Assembly (NCBI GenBank): GCA_002257205.1
Contig: NCHM01000009.1
Coordinates: forward strand, 1 to 41,039
Length of the DNA: 41,039 nucleotides
Origin: Rhizobiales bacterium 24-66-13
GTDB lineage: Bacteria > Pseudomonadota > Alphaproteobacteria > Rhizobiales > Xanthobacteraceae
Direction of reading: 5' to 3'
The notes below the pieces were generated by a model. That model worked only from the letters and a program-made list of their open reading frames with translations, searched no databases and was not told where the DNA came from. This document shows, one piece after another, positions 16,370 to 24,364 of this stretch (positions are counted from its first letter, which is position 1; each line of letters opens with the position of its first letter). Both the position numbers and the translations under genes were made by a program.

Positions 16370-17587
16370 TCATCCGCAATAGACGATCCGCTCCTTCTCA
16401 AGCCGCGAGATTTCATCGTCGCTGATGTCGAGGATTGATCTCAGAACGTGCTTTGTATGCTCCCCCAGCATCGGCGGGCTGGTGGAATACTCGATGGCCG
16501 TTTGCGAGAACTTGATCGGATTGGCCACGAGAGGCGCCGTCTTGCCAGTCGCGTGAGGAAGGTTGATCTGCAACTTGCGATGGACGACCTGTGGATGCGC
16601 AAAGGCCTGGTCGATCCGGTTGATCGCAGCGCATGGCACGCCGATAGGTTCTAGAACACCGATCCAGTACTCCGTCGTTTCCCGCGCGAGATGTCCGGTC
16701 AGGATCGCGATCAGGTCTTCGCGGTTTTGCAGGCGATCGGTATTGGTGGCGAAACGGGCGTCCTGGTATAGTTCCTCCAATCCCGACGCCATGCAGAACT
16801 TCCTGAACTGCTGGTCGTTTCCCACCGCAAGCACGAATGACCCGTTGCTCGTTCCGAATACCTGATAAGGTACGATGTTGGGGTGGGCATTTCCATATCG
16901 TCTCGGCGGCGTCCCGGTGGTCAGGAAGTTGAGGTTCTGATTGGCCAGGGCGGCGAGCTGGACATCGAGGAGCGCCATGTCGATATGCTGGCCCTCGCCG
17001 GTCCGCTCGCGATGCAGCAGCGCCGACAGCACACCGGCGGCGCTGTACATTCCCGTCAGCAAATCGGAAATCGGCACCCCGACCTTCTGGGGGCCGCCAC
17101 CGGGCTTGTCATCGCTCTCGCCCGTAATGCTCATCAGCCCGGATAGGGCCTGGATGGCCATGTCATACCCGGCCACGTTCTTCATCGGGCCGGTCTGGCC
17201 GTATCCCGTGATGGAACAGTAGATGAGGTCCGGCTTGATCCCCCGCAGCGTCTCATAGTCCAGCCCATACCGCTTCATGTCGCCGACCTTGTAGTTCTCG
17301 ATGAGAACGTCGGCTTTATTTGCCAGGGATCGAATAATATCCGCGCCGACTGGCGTGGCGATGTCCACGCAGATCGAGTGCTTGCCGCGATTGGCGCTCA
17401 GGAAATAGGCGCTTTCGGCCGTTCCCTCCAGATGCGGCGGACCCCAGTGGCGGGTGTCGTCGCCGGTGAACGGACGTTCGATCTTCCAGACCGTCGCTCC
17501 GAGGTCGGCCAGGAGCTGCCCCAGCCAGGGGCCCGCGAGAATTCTCGACAGATCAAGAACTTGGTATCCGCTCAAAGGTCCAGCCAT
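16370..17587 (-). CDS. CaiB/BaiF class III CoA-transferase
   Basis: 405 residues from the ATG at 17587, where the family sequence begins (MAGPLSGYQVLDLSRILAGPW). Class III CoA-transferases move CoA between carboxylic acids through an aspartyl-CoA intermediate. The nucleophile is expected at D175 in VGVPISDLLTGMYSA. Other family marks are LADLGATVWKIERP, ANRGKHSICVD, IENYKVGDMKRYGLDY and GEGQHIDMALLD. Length is normal. It is transcribed divergently from the ABC importer operon and upstream of the GntR gene, and it probably activates the acid formed by the oxidases in the cluster. The exact substrate cannot be read from sequence. Confidence 0.9.
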   Translation of the reverse strand: MAGPLSGYQVLDLSRILAGPWLGQLLADLGATVWKIERPFTGDDTRHWGPPHLEGTAESAYFLSANRGKHSICVDIATPVGADIIRSLANKADVLIENYKVGDMKRYGLDYETLRGIKPDLIYCSITGYGQTGPMKNVAGYDMAIQALSGLMSITGESDDKPGGGPQKVGVPISDLLTGMYSAAGVLSALLHRERTGEGQHIDMALLDVQLAALANQNLNFLTTGTPPRRYGNAHPNIVPYQVFGTSNGSFVLAVGNDQQFRKFCMASGLEELYQDARFATNTDRLQNREDLIAILTGHLARETTEYWIGVLEPIGVPCAAINRIDQAFAHPQVVHRKLQINLPHATGKTAPLVANPIKFSQTAIEYSTSPPMLGEHTKHVLRSILDISDDEISRLEKERIVYCG

Positions 17588-17658
17588 CTCAGCCACCGTA
17601 TTTGCAATTGACGTGCTTCCCCGGAGAGGCGCATATGAATGCGTAATTGGAGATACCA

Positions 17659-17750
17659 GATTGGTCAATCCACTTATGCGTCAATCCATCAAGCCCGTCG
17701 GGGACATTGACGAAGCCGCACCACTGGTCTATCCAATTTGGTCAACAAGT
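17659..17750. promoter_or_regulatory. Divergent promoter region with repeated GntR-type half-sites
   Basis: Between the CoA-transferase (start 17587) and the ABC ATPase (start 17816) there are GATTGGTCAATC (17659-17670), an inverted repeat around GT, and a cluster ACTGGTCTATCCAATTTGGT followed by CAACAAGT (17723-17750), which contains TTGGTCAACAA. These resemble the sites at 16243 and 24285 and probably bind the local GntR protein to control both directions. Confidence 0.5.
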
Positions 17751-17815
17751 GGGTCGTCTGGAGGCTCGGCATACGAGTCCGCATCAGGATCTCACGCTGA
17801 GGGAGGTTACGCTGC

Positions 17816-18934
17816 ATGGCGCGGATATCGCTCCAACATGTCTCCAAGTCCTTTGGTGGAGGCCACGGACCTTCGGCCGTCAAGGATTTCTGCCTGGAAA
17901 TAGAGGACGGCGAGCTCATTGTTTTCGTCGGACCTTCGGGCTGTGGGAAGTCGACGACCCTACGCATGATCGCCGGCCTCGAAGAGGCGACCTCAGGGGC
18001 GATTCTGATCGGCGGGCGGAATGTCACCCACCTGCCGCCGAAAGATCGCAACGTCGCGATGGTTTTTCAGAACTATGCGCTGTATCCGCAGAAAACGGTC
18101 TACGATAACATGGCCTTCGGCCTGTATGTGCGCGGTGAAGACAGGAAGGAGATTGATCGGCGGGTGAAGGCCGCGGCGGTCAGCCTCGATCTCGAAGCTC
18201 TGCTCGACCGCAAGCCGCGGCAGCTTTCGGGTGGCCAGATGCAGCGTGTCGCTCTCGGGCGCGCGCTGGTGCGCGATCCCGACGTCTTTCTTCTGGACGA
18301 GCCGCTGTCCAATCTGGACGCGAAGCTGCGCGTGAAGATGCGCGAGGAAATTGCGACGCTCCATGCCCGGCTCGGCGCCACGATGATCTTCGTGACGCAC
18401 GATCAGGTCGAGGCGATGACGCTGGGGGATCGCATCGTCATCATGCGCGATGGGGTGATCCAGCAGGCCGGCAAGCCGCTTGAACTCTACGACCGGCCGG
18501 CCAATACGTTCGTTGCCGGCTTTATCGGCTCGCCGGAAATGAACCTTGTCAACGGGCAGCTGGTCGAGGACGGTGAGCGACTGGCCGTGCGATCCGGCGA
18601 TCTCACGCTGCGCATACCGGAAAACACCTTCGCCACGCAGGAAAAAAACGTCACGCTTGGCATCCGGCCGGAGCATCTCGTCATCGCCGATGGCTCGCCG
18701 CTTGAGATGAGCGTAAGCCTTGTCGAGCAAATCGGCGCCCAGACCTATCTCCTGGGCATGATCGCTGGTCACAAGATGCGCGCCGTCTTCGAGCGCCGGG
18801 ATGAAATACGGTCCGGGGACAAGGTGCCGATCGCGTTCCCTACGGAACGGCTGCACCTGTTCTCTTCGGCCGGCGGCGCGACGTTGCGGAAAACGGAAGG
18901 CCGCGTCGCCGTCCACGCGAAGGAATGTGCGTGA
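17816..18934 (+). CDS. ABC importer ATP-binding protein (MalK/UgpC type)
   Basis: 372 residues. Walker A is GPSGCGKST (39-47), then the Q-loop MVFQNYALYP, signature LSGGQMQRVALGRAL, Walker B DVFLLDEP with the D-loop LSNLDAKL, and H-loop VTHDQVEA. The last about 130 residues form the OB-fold regulatory region typical of CUT1 ATPases, with LGIRPEHL as its landmark. A good GGGAGG (17801-17806) stands 9 bases before the ATG. It powers import together with the binding protein and two permeases downstream and is the first gene of the operon. All ATPase motifs are intact. Confidence 0.93.
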   Translation: MARISLQHVSKSFGGGHGPSAVKDFCLEIEDGELIVFVGPSGCGKSTTLRMIAGLEEATSGAILIGGRNVTHLPPKDRNVAMVFQNYALYPQKTVYDNMAFGLYVRGEDRKEIDRRVKAAAVSLDLEALLDRKPRQLSGGQMQRVALGRALVRDPDVFLLDEPLSNLDAKLRVKMREEIATLHARLGATMIFVTHDQVEAMTLGDRIVIMRDGVIQQAGKPLELYDRPANTFVAGFIGSPEMNLVNGQLVEDGERLAVRSGDLTLRIPENTFATQEKNVTLGIRPEHLVIADGSPLEMSVSLVEQIGAQTYLLGMIAGHKMRAVFERRDEIRSGDKVPIAFPTERLHLFSSAGGATLRKTEGRVAVHAKECA

Positions 18935-19148
18935 TCGCCACCCGTTGAAGGCACTGCGGATCCGGCCGCAAGGCTCGTCCTGGACCGGGACGGCACAGCA
19001 TCGGACCGGAGTGCCCGCCTGTCTTGTACGTCAAGGAAAAGAACGGGCGCTGTCGACGTCCCGGATCGAATACGGCCCTATTCGCGCAATACACACGTCG
19101 TACGACTTATAAAGCCAAAAATAATCTTTGACAGGGGAGGATCAGACA

Positions 19149-20495
19149 ATGGGAATGTACGTTCCAGGCGGGAAGATGTCCACGGCAGGCTTGCTTGGCC
19201 TGACGCGACGCCACTTTCTGAAAACGTCGGCTGCCGTCATCGGCGCCAGCTTGGCGGCGCCCGCGGTTCACGCCCAGTCCGGCGTCACGCTTCGTTTTCT
19301 CAACAATGAAACGTCTGCGGCAAGCCAGGCCGCGCTCCGGAAGGCCTGCGACGAATATAAAGCCAAGTTCGGCGTCACCGTCATCGTCGATTCCTCGCCC
19401 ATCAGCGGATCGATGGAGAAGGCGATGGCGGCGATCAATGGCGGCCAGCCATACGACATCATGACCTCCAGCTTTATTGCCACCGTTCTCGAATTCGTCC
19501 ATGCGGGCGTGCTGGTGCCGCTGACGGACATGGTGAAGAAGTACGAATGGGGGCGCGGCGCGGCCTGGGACTACAAGGGGGAGAACTGGTACTATCCCTT
19601 CGACTACAATCTGGTCATGAATTACTATAGGAAGGATCTTTACGCCAAGAACGGGCTGAAGGTTCCGGAGACGCTGGACCAGTTCATGGAAAACTGCCGG
19701 GCCTTGACGGTGCGCAACGGTTCGAATGTCGAGGTCGGTGGCTGCGTCATCCCCCTGGCGAGCGACAGCGCGACCAACTGGGCCGCCTTCGGCAATATGT
19801 TCGCCGAGGGCGTGGAGCTTTTTGACAACAACTGGAACGTGGTGCTCGATCAAAGCACGAATGCGGAAGGGGCCAAGCGCTTTCTGGATGCCTATGCGGA
19901 GCTGTACAAGACCATGCCTCCGGGCATGAATACGGTCAGCTTCGCCCAGCTGATGAGCCTTTTCGCGACTGGAAAGAGTGCGCATACGCTCTATTCCGGC
20001 CGACTGGTCGAGGCGCTGGAGGCCACCAACCCGGCACTCGCCGATCAGTACGGCATCTTCGCTTCACCCGGCAGTTCCGGCAAGAAGGCGCTCTCCTACG
20101 CCTTCGACGGCTTCTGTGTGTTCAAGACGAAACAAAGTGAAGCGGCGCTGAAGTTCCTGCAGTGGTTCGTCGACGAGCATTATGTGGACTGGCTGCTTTC
20201 CGCCTGGATGAACAACCACCCGGCGCGCATGGATATCTATGAGGACAAGCGCTGGAAGAGCCATCCCATGATACAGAAGCACTGGGACACCATGATGACG
20301 ATGAAATCCTTCATCGACAACGATGACATCGTGATCAGGGCGATCGACACCAGCGGTCCCTCGATCGACATCCGGCCCTGCACTGTGTTCAACGCCAACG
20401 TCATGCCTGAAATGCTCCAGCAGAAGGTTCTCGGCAAGGCGTCATCCACCGATTGCGTCAAGGCAGCGGCGCAACGGATCCGCTCCCTTATGTGA
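19149..20495 (+). CDS. ABC importer periplasmic binding protein, Tat-exported
   Basis: 448 residues from the ATG at 19149, which has GGGGAGG (19134-19140) 8 bases upstream. The N-terminus has a twin-arginine signal, TRRHFLK with R20-R21, a hydrophobic stretch and probable cleavage after AVHA (residue 42). The mature part is a family 1 extracellular solute-binding protein, the type serving CUT1 importers of sugars, polyols and related compounds. Tat export implies folding before export. It sits between the ATPase and permease genes, with a 214-bp gap upstream and a hairpin immediately downstream. Ligand unknown. Confidence 0.9.
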   Translation: MGMYVPGGKMSTAGLLGLTRRHFLKTSAAVIGASLAAPAVHAQSGVTLRFLNNETSAASQAALRKACDEYKAKFGVTVIVDSSPISGSMEKAMAAINGGQPYDIMTSSFIATVLEFVHAGVLVPLTDMVKKYEWGRGAAWDYKGENWYYPFDYNLVMNYYRKDLYAKNGLKVPETLDQFMENCRALTVRNGSNVEVGGCVIPLASDSATNWAAFGNMFAEGVELFDNNWNVVLDQSTNAEGAKRFLDAYAELYKTMPPGMNTVSFAQLMSLFATGKSAHTLYSGRLVEALEATNPALADQYGIFASPGSSGKKALSYAFDGFCVFKTKQSEAALKFLQWFVDEHYVDWLLSAWMNNHPARMDIYEDKRWKSHPMIQKHWDTMMTMKSFIDNDDIVIRAIDTSGPSIDIRPCTVFNANVMPEMLQQKVLGKASSTDCVKAAAQRIRSLM

Positions 20496-20499
20496 TCGC

Positions 20500-20530
20500 A
20501 GGAGTGGGGCGGCTCGGCTGCCCCGCTCCT
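20500..20530 (+). promoter_or_regulatory. Intercistronic hairpin after the binding-protein gene
   Basis: AGGAGTGGGGC (20500-20510) pairs with GCCCCGCTCCT (20520-20530) through one G-U pair. Three further inner pairs (one G-U) give a stem of about 14 bp closed by a 3-nt loop. No T-run follows, so it is not a standard terminator. In ABC operons a hairpin here commonly protects the upstream binding-protein mRNA and reduces permease expression. Confidence 0.6.
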
Positions 20531-20550
20531 CTATTCGGAGGATGCGTCCC

Positions 20551-21423
20551 ATGGTTCAGGATCGGCGGGTTGTGGCGTTGTTCATAGGCAGCATCCTGCT
20601 GCTGGGAGTCATCATCGGAGGCCCTCTTGTCTATGCGATAATGCTGTCTTTCTATTCAGCAAAGTCGTTTGTCGGCGAGCTCCAATGGGTGGGATTGGCC
20701 AATTACGCCAAGACGATCCAGGATCCTCTGTTCTGGCAGGCGTTCGCCAACGGCCTGATGATAGCGCTCGCCGCCATTTTCCTCCAGGTCGTCCTGGGTG
20801 TCGGCATCGCCCTGGTGCTGAACAGGAGATTCTTCGGTCAGTCCGTGGTCAGGGCCGTCTCCATTCTTCCGTACTTTCTGCCGACGGTCGTTGCCTGCCT
20901 CATCGCCCAATGGATTCTTGATCCGAACTACGGGTTGCTGAAGAGCATTCTCGCGTCGTTCGGAATCGGGATCGCCGACTGGAGCGCGCAAGGCGTCACC
21001 GCCCGCGGCACGATCGTTCTCGTCAGCGTGTGGCTATGGACCCCTTTCGTCATCACCTGCGTCCTGGCCGGCCTGCAGACGATCCCCACCCAGCTTTATG
21101 AGGCGGCGCGTGTCGACGGCGCCGGGGCCTGGCGGCAATTCTGGCACATCACCGTACCCGGCCTGCGGTCGGTTCTCGTGGTGGTCATTCTGTTGCGCGG
21201 CATCTGGATGTTCAACAAGTTCGATCTGATCTGGCTGCTGACGAAGGGCGGACCGCTGAACCAGACCGAGACGTTGCCGACGCTGGCCTACAGAAAATCG
21301 TTCCTGGAATTCAATCTCGGCGGCGGCGCCGCCGTGGCGACGCTGTCGTTTCTTATTCTCGCAGGCGTCATGCTCATCTATCTGCGCCTGTTTCCGATCG
21401 ACGACGCAAAGCAGGGGCGCTGA
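20551..21423 (+). CDS. ABC importer permease (MalF/UgpA type)
   Basis: 290 residues from the ATG at 20551, preferred over the ATG at 20542 because GGAGG at 20537-20541 is 9 bases away from it but abuts the other. Six membrane segments can be followed, starting with ALFIGSILLLGVIIGGPL. The ATPase-coupling EAA loop is YEAARVDGAGAWRQFWHITVPG (about residues 185-206). This is the first of two permeases forming the CUT1 channel. It ends 2 bp before the next permease gene, so the two are translationally coupled. Confidence 0.92.
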   Translation: MVQDRRVVALFIGSILLLGVIIGGPLVYAIMLSFYSAKSFVGELQWVGLANYAKTIQDPLFWQAFANGLMIALAAIFLQVVLGVGIALVLNRRFFGQSVVRAVSILPYFLPTVVACLIAQWILDPNYGLLKSILASFGIGIADWSAQGVTARGTIVLVSVWLWTPFVITCVLAGLQTIPTQLYEAARVDGAGAWRQFWHITVPGLRSVLVVVILLRGIWMFNKFDLIWLLTKGGPLNQTETLPTLAYRKSFLEFNLGGGAAVATLSFLILAGVMLIYLRLFPIDDAKQGR

Positions 21424-21425
21424 AC

Positions 21426-22379
21426 ATGACAAACCATGTAGAAACGTCGTCGATGACGCCCGACGACCAGCCCCTCGATCAGAAGCCTGTCCGTCGTCAG
21501 CCGTCGTCACAGCATCAGGACGCAACCACCGGGGACGGAGGAAGCGGGAAATCCTTCGGCAAGCTGGCCGCACGGCTCGGACTGTACGTCGCCGTGATTG
21601 CCGTGTGTATATATTCGTTCTTCCCCATATACTGGATGATGATCTCCAGCCTCAGGCCCATGGACCGCCTGTTTCTGGATTCGTCGCTGGTGTTCTGGCC
21701 GCCGGACCTCGCGTCCTATACCTCGCTGTTCCAGCAGACGAACTACCTCGTCAATTTCATGAACAGCGTTTTGATGGCGGTTGGCACGATCGTCATCTCG
21801 CTGGTTCTGTCGGCGTTCATCGCCTATGGCGCAACCCGGCTGCATTTCCGCGGCAAGACCACGCTCGTCGCGTCCATGCTGTTCGCCTACATGTTTCCAC
21901 CCCTCATGCTGGCGATCCCGATGGCTGCGGCCTTCAGGTGGCTCGGCCTCACCAACAGCCTGTGGGGACTTCTCATAGCACATCTGGCGATCGCGCTGCC
22001 GCTCGCCGTGTGGTTGCTGTGGGGCTTCTTCAAGTCGATGCCGTTCGATCTTGAGGAAGCGGCGATGGTCGATGGCTGCTCGCAATTCGAAGCCTTCATA
22101 AAGGTAGTTCTGCCGCTGTCCGCGCCGGGGCTCATCACGGTCGGCATCTTTTCCTTCCTGCTGTCGTGGGCCGACTATGTCTTCGCGCTGATACTGATCA
22201 TGAGCGACCAGAAGAAGACGCTTCCGGTGGCGCTCGCCTCGCTGCTCGGCGCCCATGACCTGCGGTGGGGCGAAGTTCTAGCGGGCGCCTCGCTGATCGC
22301 GCTGCCGTTGTTCGTCATATTCATCTTCTGCTACCGGCACTTCGTTGCCGGACTGTCGGCGGGCGCACTGAAGGGGTGA
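21426..22379 (+). CDS. ABC importer permease (MalG/UgpE type)
   Basis: 317 residues. An unusually long hydrophilic N-terminus (about 50 residues, rich in Gln, Asp and Ser) precedes six membrane segments beginning at LGLYVAVIAVCIYSFFPIYW. The EAA loop reads LEEAAMVDGCSQFEAFIKVVLP (about 210-231). It starts 2 bp after the other permease and completes the importer. An in-frame ATG at codon 10 is an alternative start, which would still leave a long tail. Followed 92 bp later by the GMC oxidoreductase gene, probably in the same transcript. Confidence 0.92.
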   Translation: MTNHVETSSMTPDDQPLDQKPVRRQPSSQHQDATTGDGGSGKSFGKLAARLGLYVAVIAVCIYSFFPIYWMMISSLRPMDRLFLDSSLVFWPPDLASYTSLFQQTNYLVNFMNSVLMAVGTIVISLVLSAFIAYGATRLHFRGKTTLVASMLFAYMFPPLMLAIPMAAAFRWLGLTNSLWGLLIAHLAIALPLAVWLLWGFFKSMPFDLEEAAMVDGCSQFEAFIKVVLPLSAPGLITVGIFSFLLSWADYVFALILIMSDQKKTLPVALASLLGAHDLRWGEVLAGASLIALPLFVIFIFCYRHFVAGLSAGALKG

Positions 22380-22471
22380 TCCCATGAAATGGCAGCGGCC
22401 GGACGGTCGCCGCCAGGATCCGGCGAGGGAAAGATCCGGCGACGGAAATCAGCGCAGCCAGGAGAGGGTCC

Positions 22472-24079
22472 ATGTCGAATTATGACTTTATCATCATCGG
22501 CGCAGGATCCGCCGGCTGCGTTCTGGCCTCCCGCCTGAGCGAAGACCCCGATGTCAAGGTTCTGCTGGTCGAGGCGGGGGGCGAAAAGTCGCTGTTTGTC
22601 GACATGCCGGCAGGCATCAAGATTCTCTACACGAGCGGTCGCTACAACTGGAAGTTCTGGACGGAGCCGCAGCCGCATCTCGACAATCGGAAGATATATA
22701 TTCCGAGAGGCAAGGTCATCGGCGGCTCGTCGTCGATCAATACGATGATCGCGATCCGCTGCAACCCCTGGGACTACGAGTCCTGGGCCGCGCGCGGTAT
22801 GCCACAGTGGAGCGCCGCCGCCATGCTCCCCTATCTGCGCAGGATCGAGGATGCAAGCCTGGTTGCGGAGCCGGACGACGGCACGCGCGGGCGCTCGGGT
22901 CCGATCAAGCTGTCCTACGGGCCGCAGCGTCCGACGGCGCGGGCGTTCGTCGACAGCCTCGTTGCTGCCGGCCTGCCGGAGAACAACGGATTCAACGGCC
23001 CGTCTCAGATCGGCGCCGGCTTCTACGAGCTCACAATCGCCGGCGGCAAGCGGTCCGGCGCCTTCAAGTACCTGGAACGGGCCAAGGGGCGGCAGAACCT
23101 CACCATTCTGGCGAACTGCGGGGTTCGCCGCATCAAGGTGGAGAGGGGCCGCGCCCGCGGCGTGGTCGTGGTGCAGAACGGCCGCGAGACGATCATCGAC
23201 TGTGATCGGGAAGTCCTGCTGACGGCAGGCGCGATCTGCTCCCCGCAGCTCTTGATGCTGTCGGGCATCGGGCCGGCCGATCACATGGCGTCTTTCGGCA
23301 TCGCTCCGGTTCATGAGCTTTCGGGCGTGGGCGAAAATCTTCAGGACCACCTAGACTGCGCGGTTCGCTTCGAAGCCTCGCAGCCGACGACCCTGACCCC
23401 CTATATGGGCCTGCTGAAAGGCGGCATGGCCGGCGCCCGATATCTTCTCACCAGAGATGGGCCCGCCGCATCGCAGGCCGTGGAAGCCGGGGCGTTCTGG
23501 GGCCCCAACCGATCGTCGCCGCTGCCGGAGTGGCAGGCACATTTCGCCAACGTCCTGCGCAATCCGCCGCCCGGCGAGCACATCCATCATGGCTTCGCTG
23601 TGCGTATATGCCAGCTGCGACCCCAAAGTCGCGGCACGGTGAGATTGCGCAGCGCGGACCCCGGCGTCGCGCCGGCGATCGACCCGCGCCTGGCGTCCGA
23701 GCGGGCGGACTTCGAAAGCCTGAGGGACGGCGTGCGCGATATGTGCGACATGATCATGGCGGGGCCGCTCAAGGCCTTCGTGAAGCGCCCGATCGACGCG
23801 GACGCCTTCGGCGATCGCAACGCGCTGGAGGGCTTCGTGCGTGCGCGCGCCGAGACGGTGTATCATCCGGTCGGCACCTGCCGCATGGGCGCCGACGATG
23901 CGTCGGTCGTAGATCCGGGCATGCGCGTGCGCGGTCTCGATGGCCTTCGCGTGGTCGACGGTTCGGTGATGCCGACCCTTATAAGCGGAAACACCAACCT
24001 GCCGATCATGGCCATGGCCGAGAAGATCGCCGACGAAATCATTCATGGCGCGGGCGCCCCGTCCCGATCGCCCGGATGA
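22472..24079 (+). CDS. GMC-family FAD oxidoreductase (choline/alcohol dehydrogenase-like)
   Basis: 535 residues. The N-terminal ADP-binding fold is DFIIIGAGSAGCVLASRL with the ribose-binding VLLVEAGG. The first GMC signature is around GKVIGGSSSINTM and the second around LTAGAICSPQLLMLSGIG. Catalytic residues fit the family: H465 in VYHPVGTCRMG and N509 in SGNTNLP, 44 residues apart as in choline oxidase. GMC enzymes oxidise primary alcohols to aldehydes. AGGAGAGG precedes the ATG. Lying between the importer and a second FAD enzyme, it probably catalyses the first oxidation of the imported compound. Intact. Confidence 0.92.
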   Translation: MSNYDFIIIGAGSAGCVLASRLSEDPDVKVLLVEAGGEKSLFVDMPAGIKILYTSGRYNWKFWTEPQPHLDNRKIYIPRGKVIGGSSSINTMIAIRCNPWDYESWAARGMPQWSAAAMLPYLRRIEDASLVAEPDDGTRGRSGPIKLSYGPQRPTARAFVDSLVAAGLPENNGFNGPSQIGAGFYELTIAGGKRSGAFKYLERAKGRQNLTILANCGVRRIKVERGRARGVVVVQNGRETIIDCDREVLLTAGAICSPQLLMLSGIGPADHMASFGIAPVHELSGVGENLQDHLDCAVRFEASQPTTLTPYMGLLKGGMAGARYLLTRDGPAASQAVEAGAFWGPNRSSPLPEWQAHFANVLRNPPPGEHIHHGFAVRICQLRPQSRGTVRLRSADPGVAPAIDPRLASERADFESLRDGVRDMCDMIMAGPLKAFVKRPIDADAFGDRNALEGFVRARAETVYHPVGTCRMGADDASVVDPGMRVRGLDGLRVVDGSVMPTLISGNTNLPIMAMAEKIADEIIHGAGAPSRSPG

Positions 24080-24284
24080 TTGCGGATCCCGAGGTCAACC
24101 CGTCTTCATCGCGCAGTCATGCGCCTTCGGCCGACCGGTCCGGCGCGCGTCGGTCCGACCTGCGAGCGACCGGCGTTCGTGCGCGCGTCCCGGCCTGCAA
24201 GCCGTCGCGGAATCGGGGATTTGCAACGCTCATCATGGCCGTTCCCAGCTCCTCTGGCCATTGACCGAGCAATGTGGATATGCC

Positions 24285-24303
24285 AATTTGGTAGAACCAA
24301 ATT
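24285..24303. promoter_or_regulatory. Perfect palindromic GntR-type operator before the FAD oxidase
   Basis: AATTTGGT, AGA, ACCAAATT: perfect 8-bp arms around 3 nt, 62 bp before the GTG start of the FAD oxidase. It is the best of the TTGGT/ACCAA sites in the cluster and suggests a second promoter under the same GntR regulator. Confidence 0.65.
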
Positions 24304-24364
24304 CGGGTGCTCCGGATATTCGCGCACCTGGGGTTGGATGTCCGAGGATCAGGGAGGACGCGCC

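Noticed and set aside
19097-19106. GTCGTACGAC palindrome before the binding-protein gene
   Set aside because: Short, single and unlike the TTGGT/ACCAA sites; could be chance in GC-rich DNA.
24080-24364. Extended start for the FAD oxidase at 24080
   Set aside because: The extension has no family similarity and contains the palindromic operator; a GTG with a strong ribosome binding site stands at 24365.
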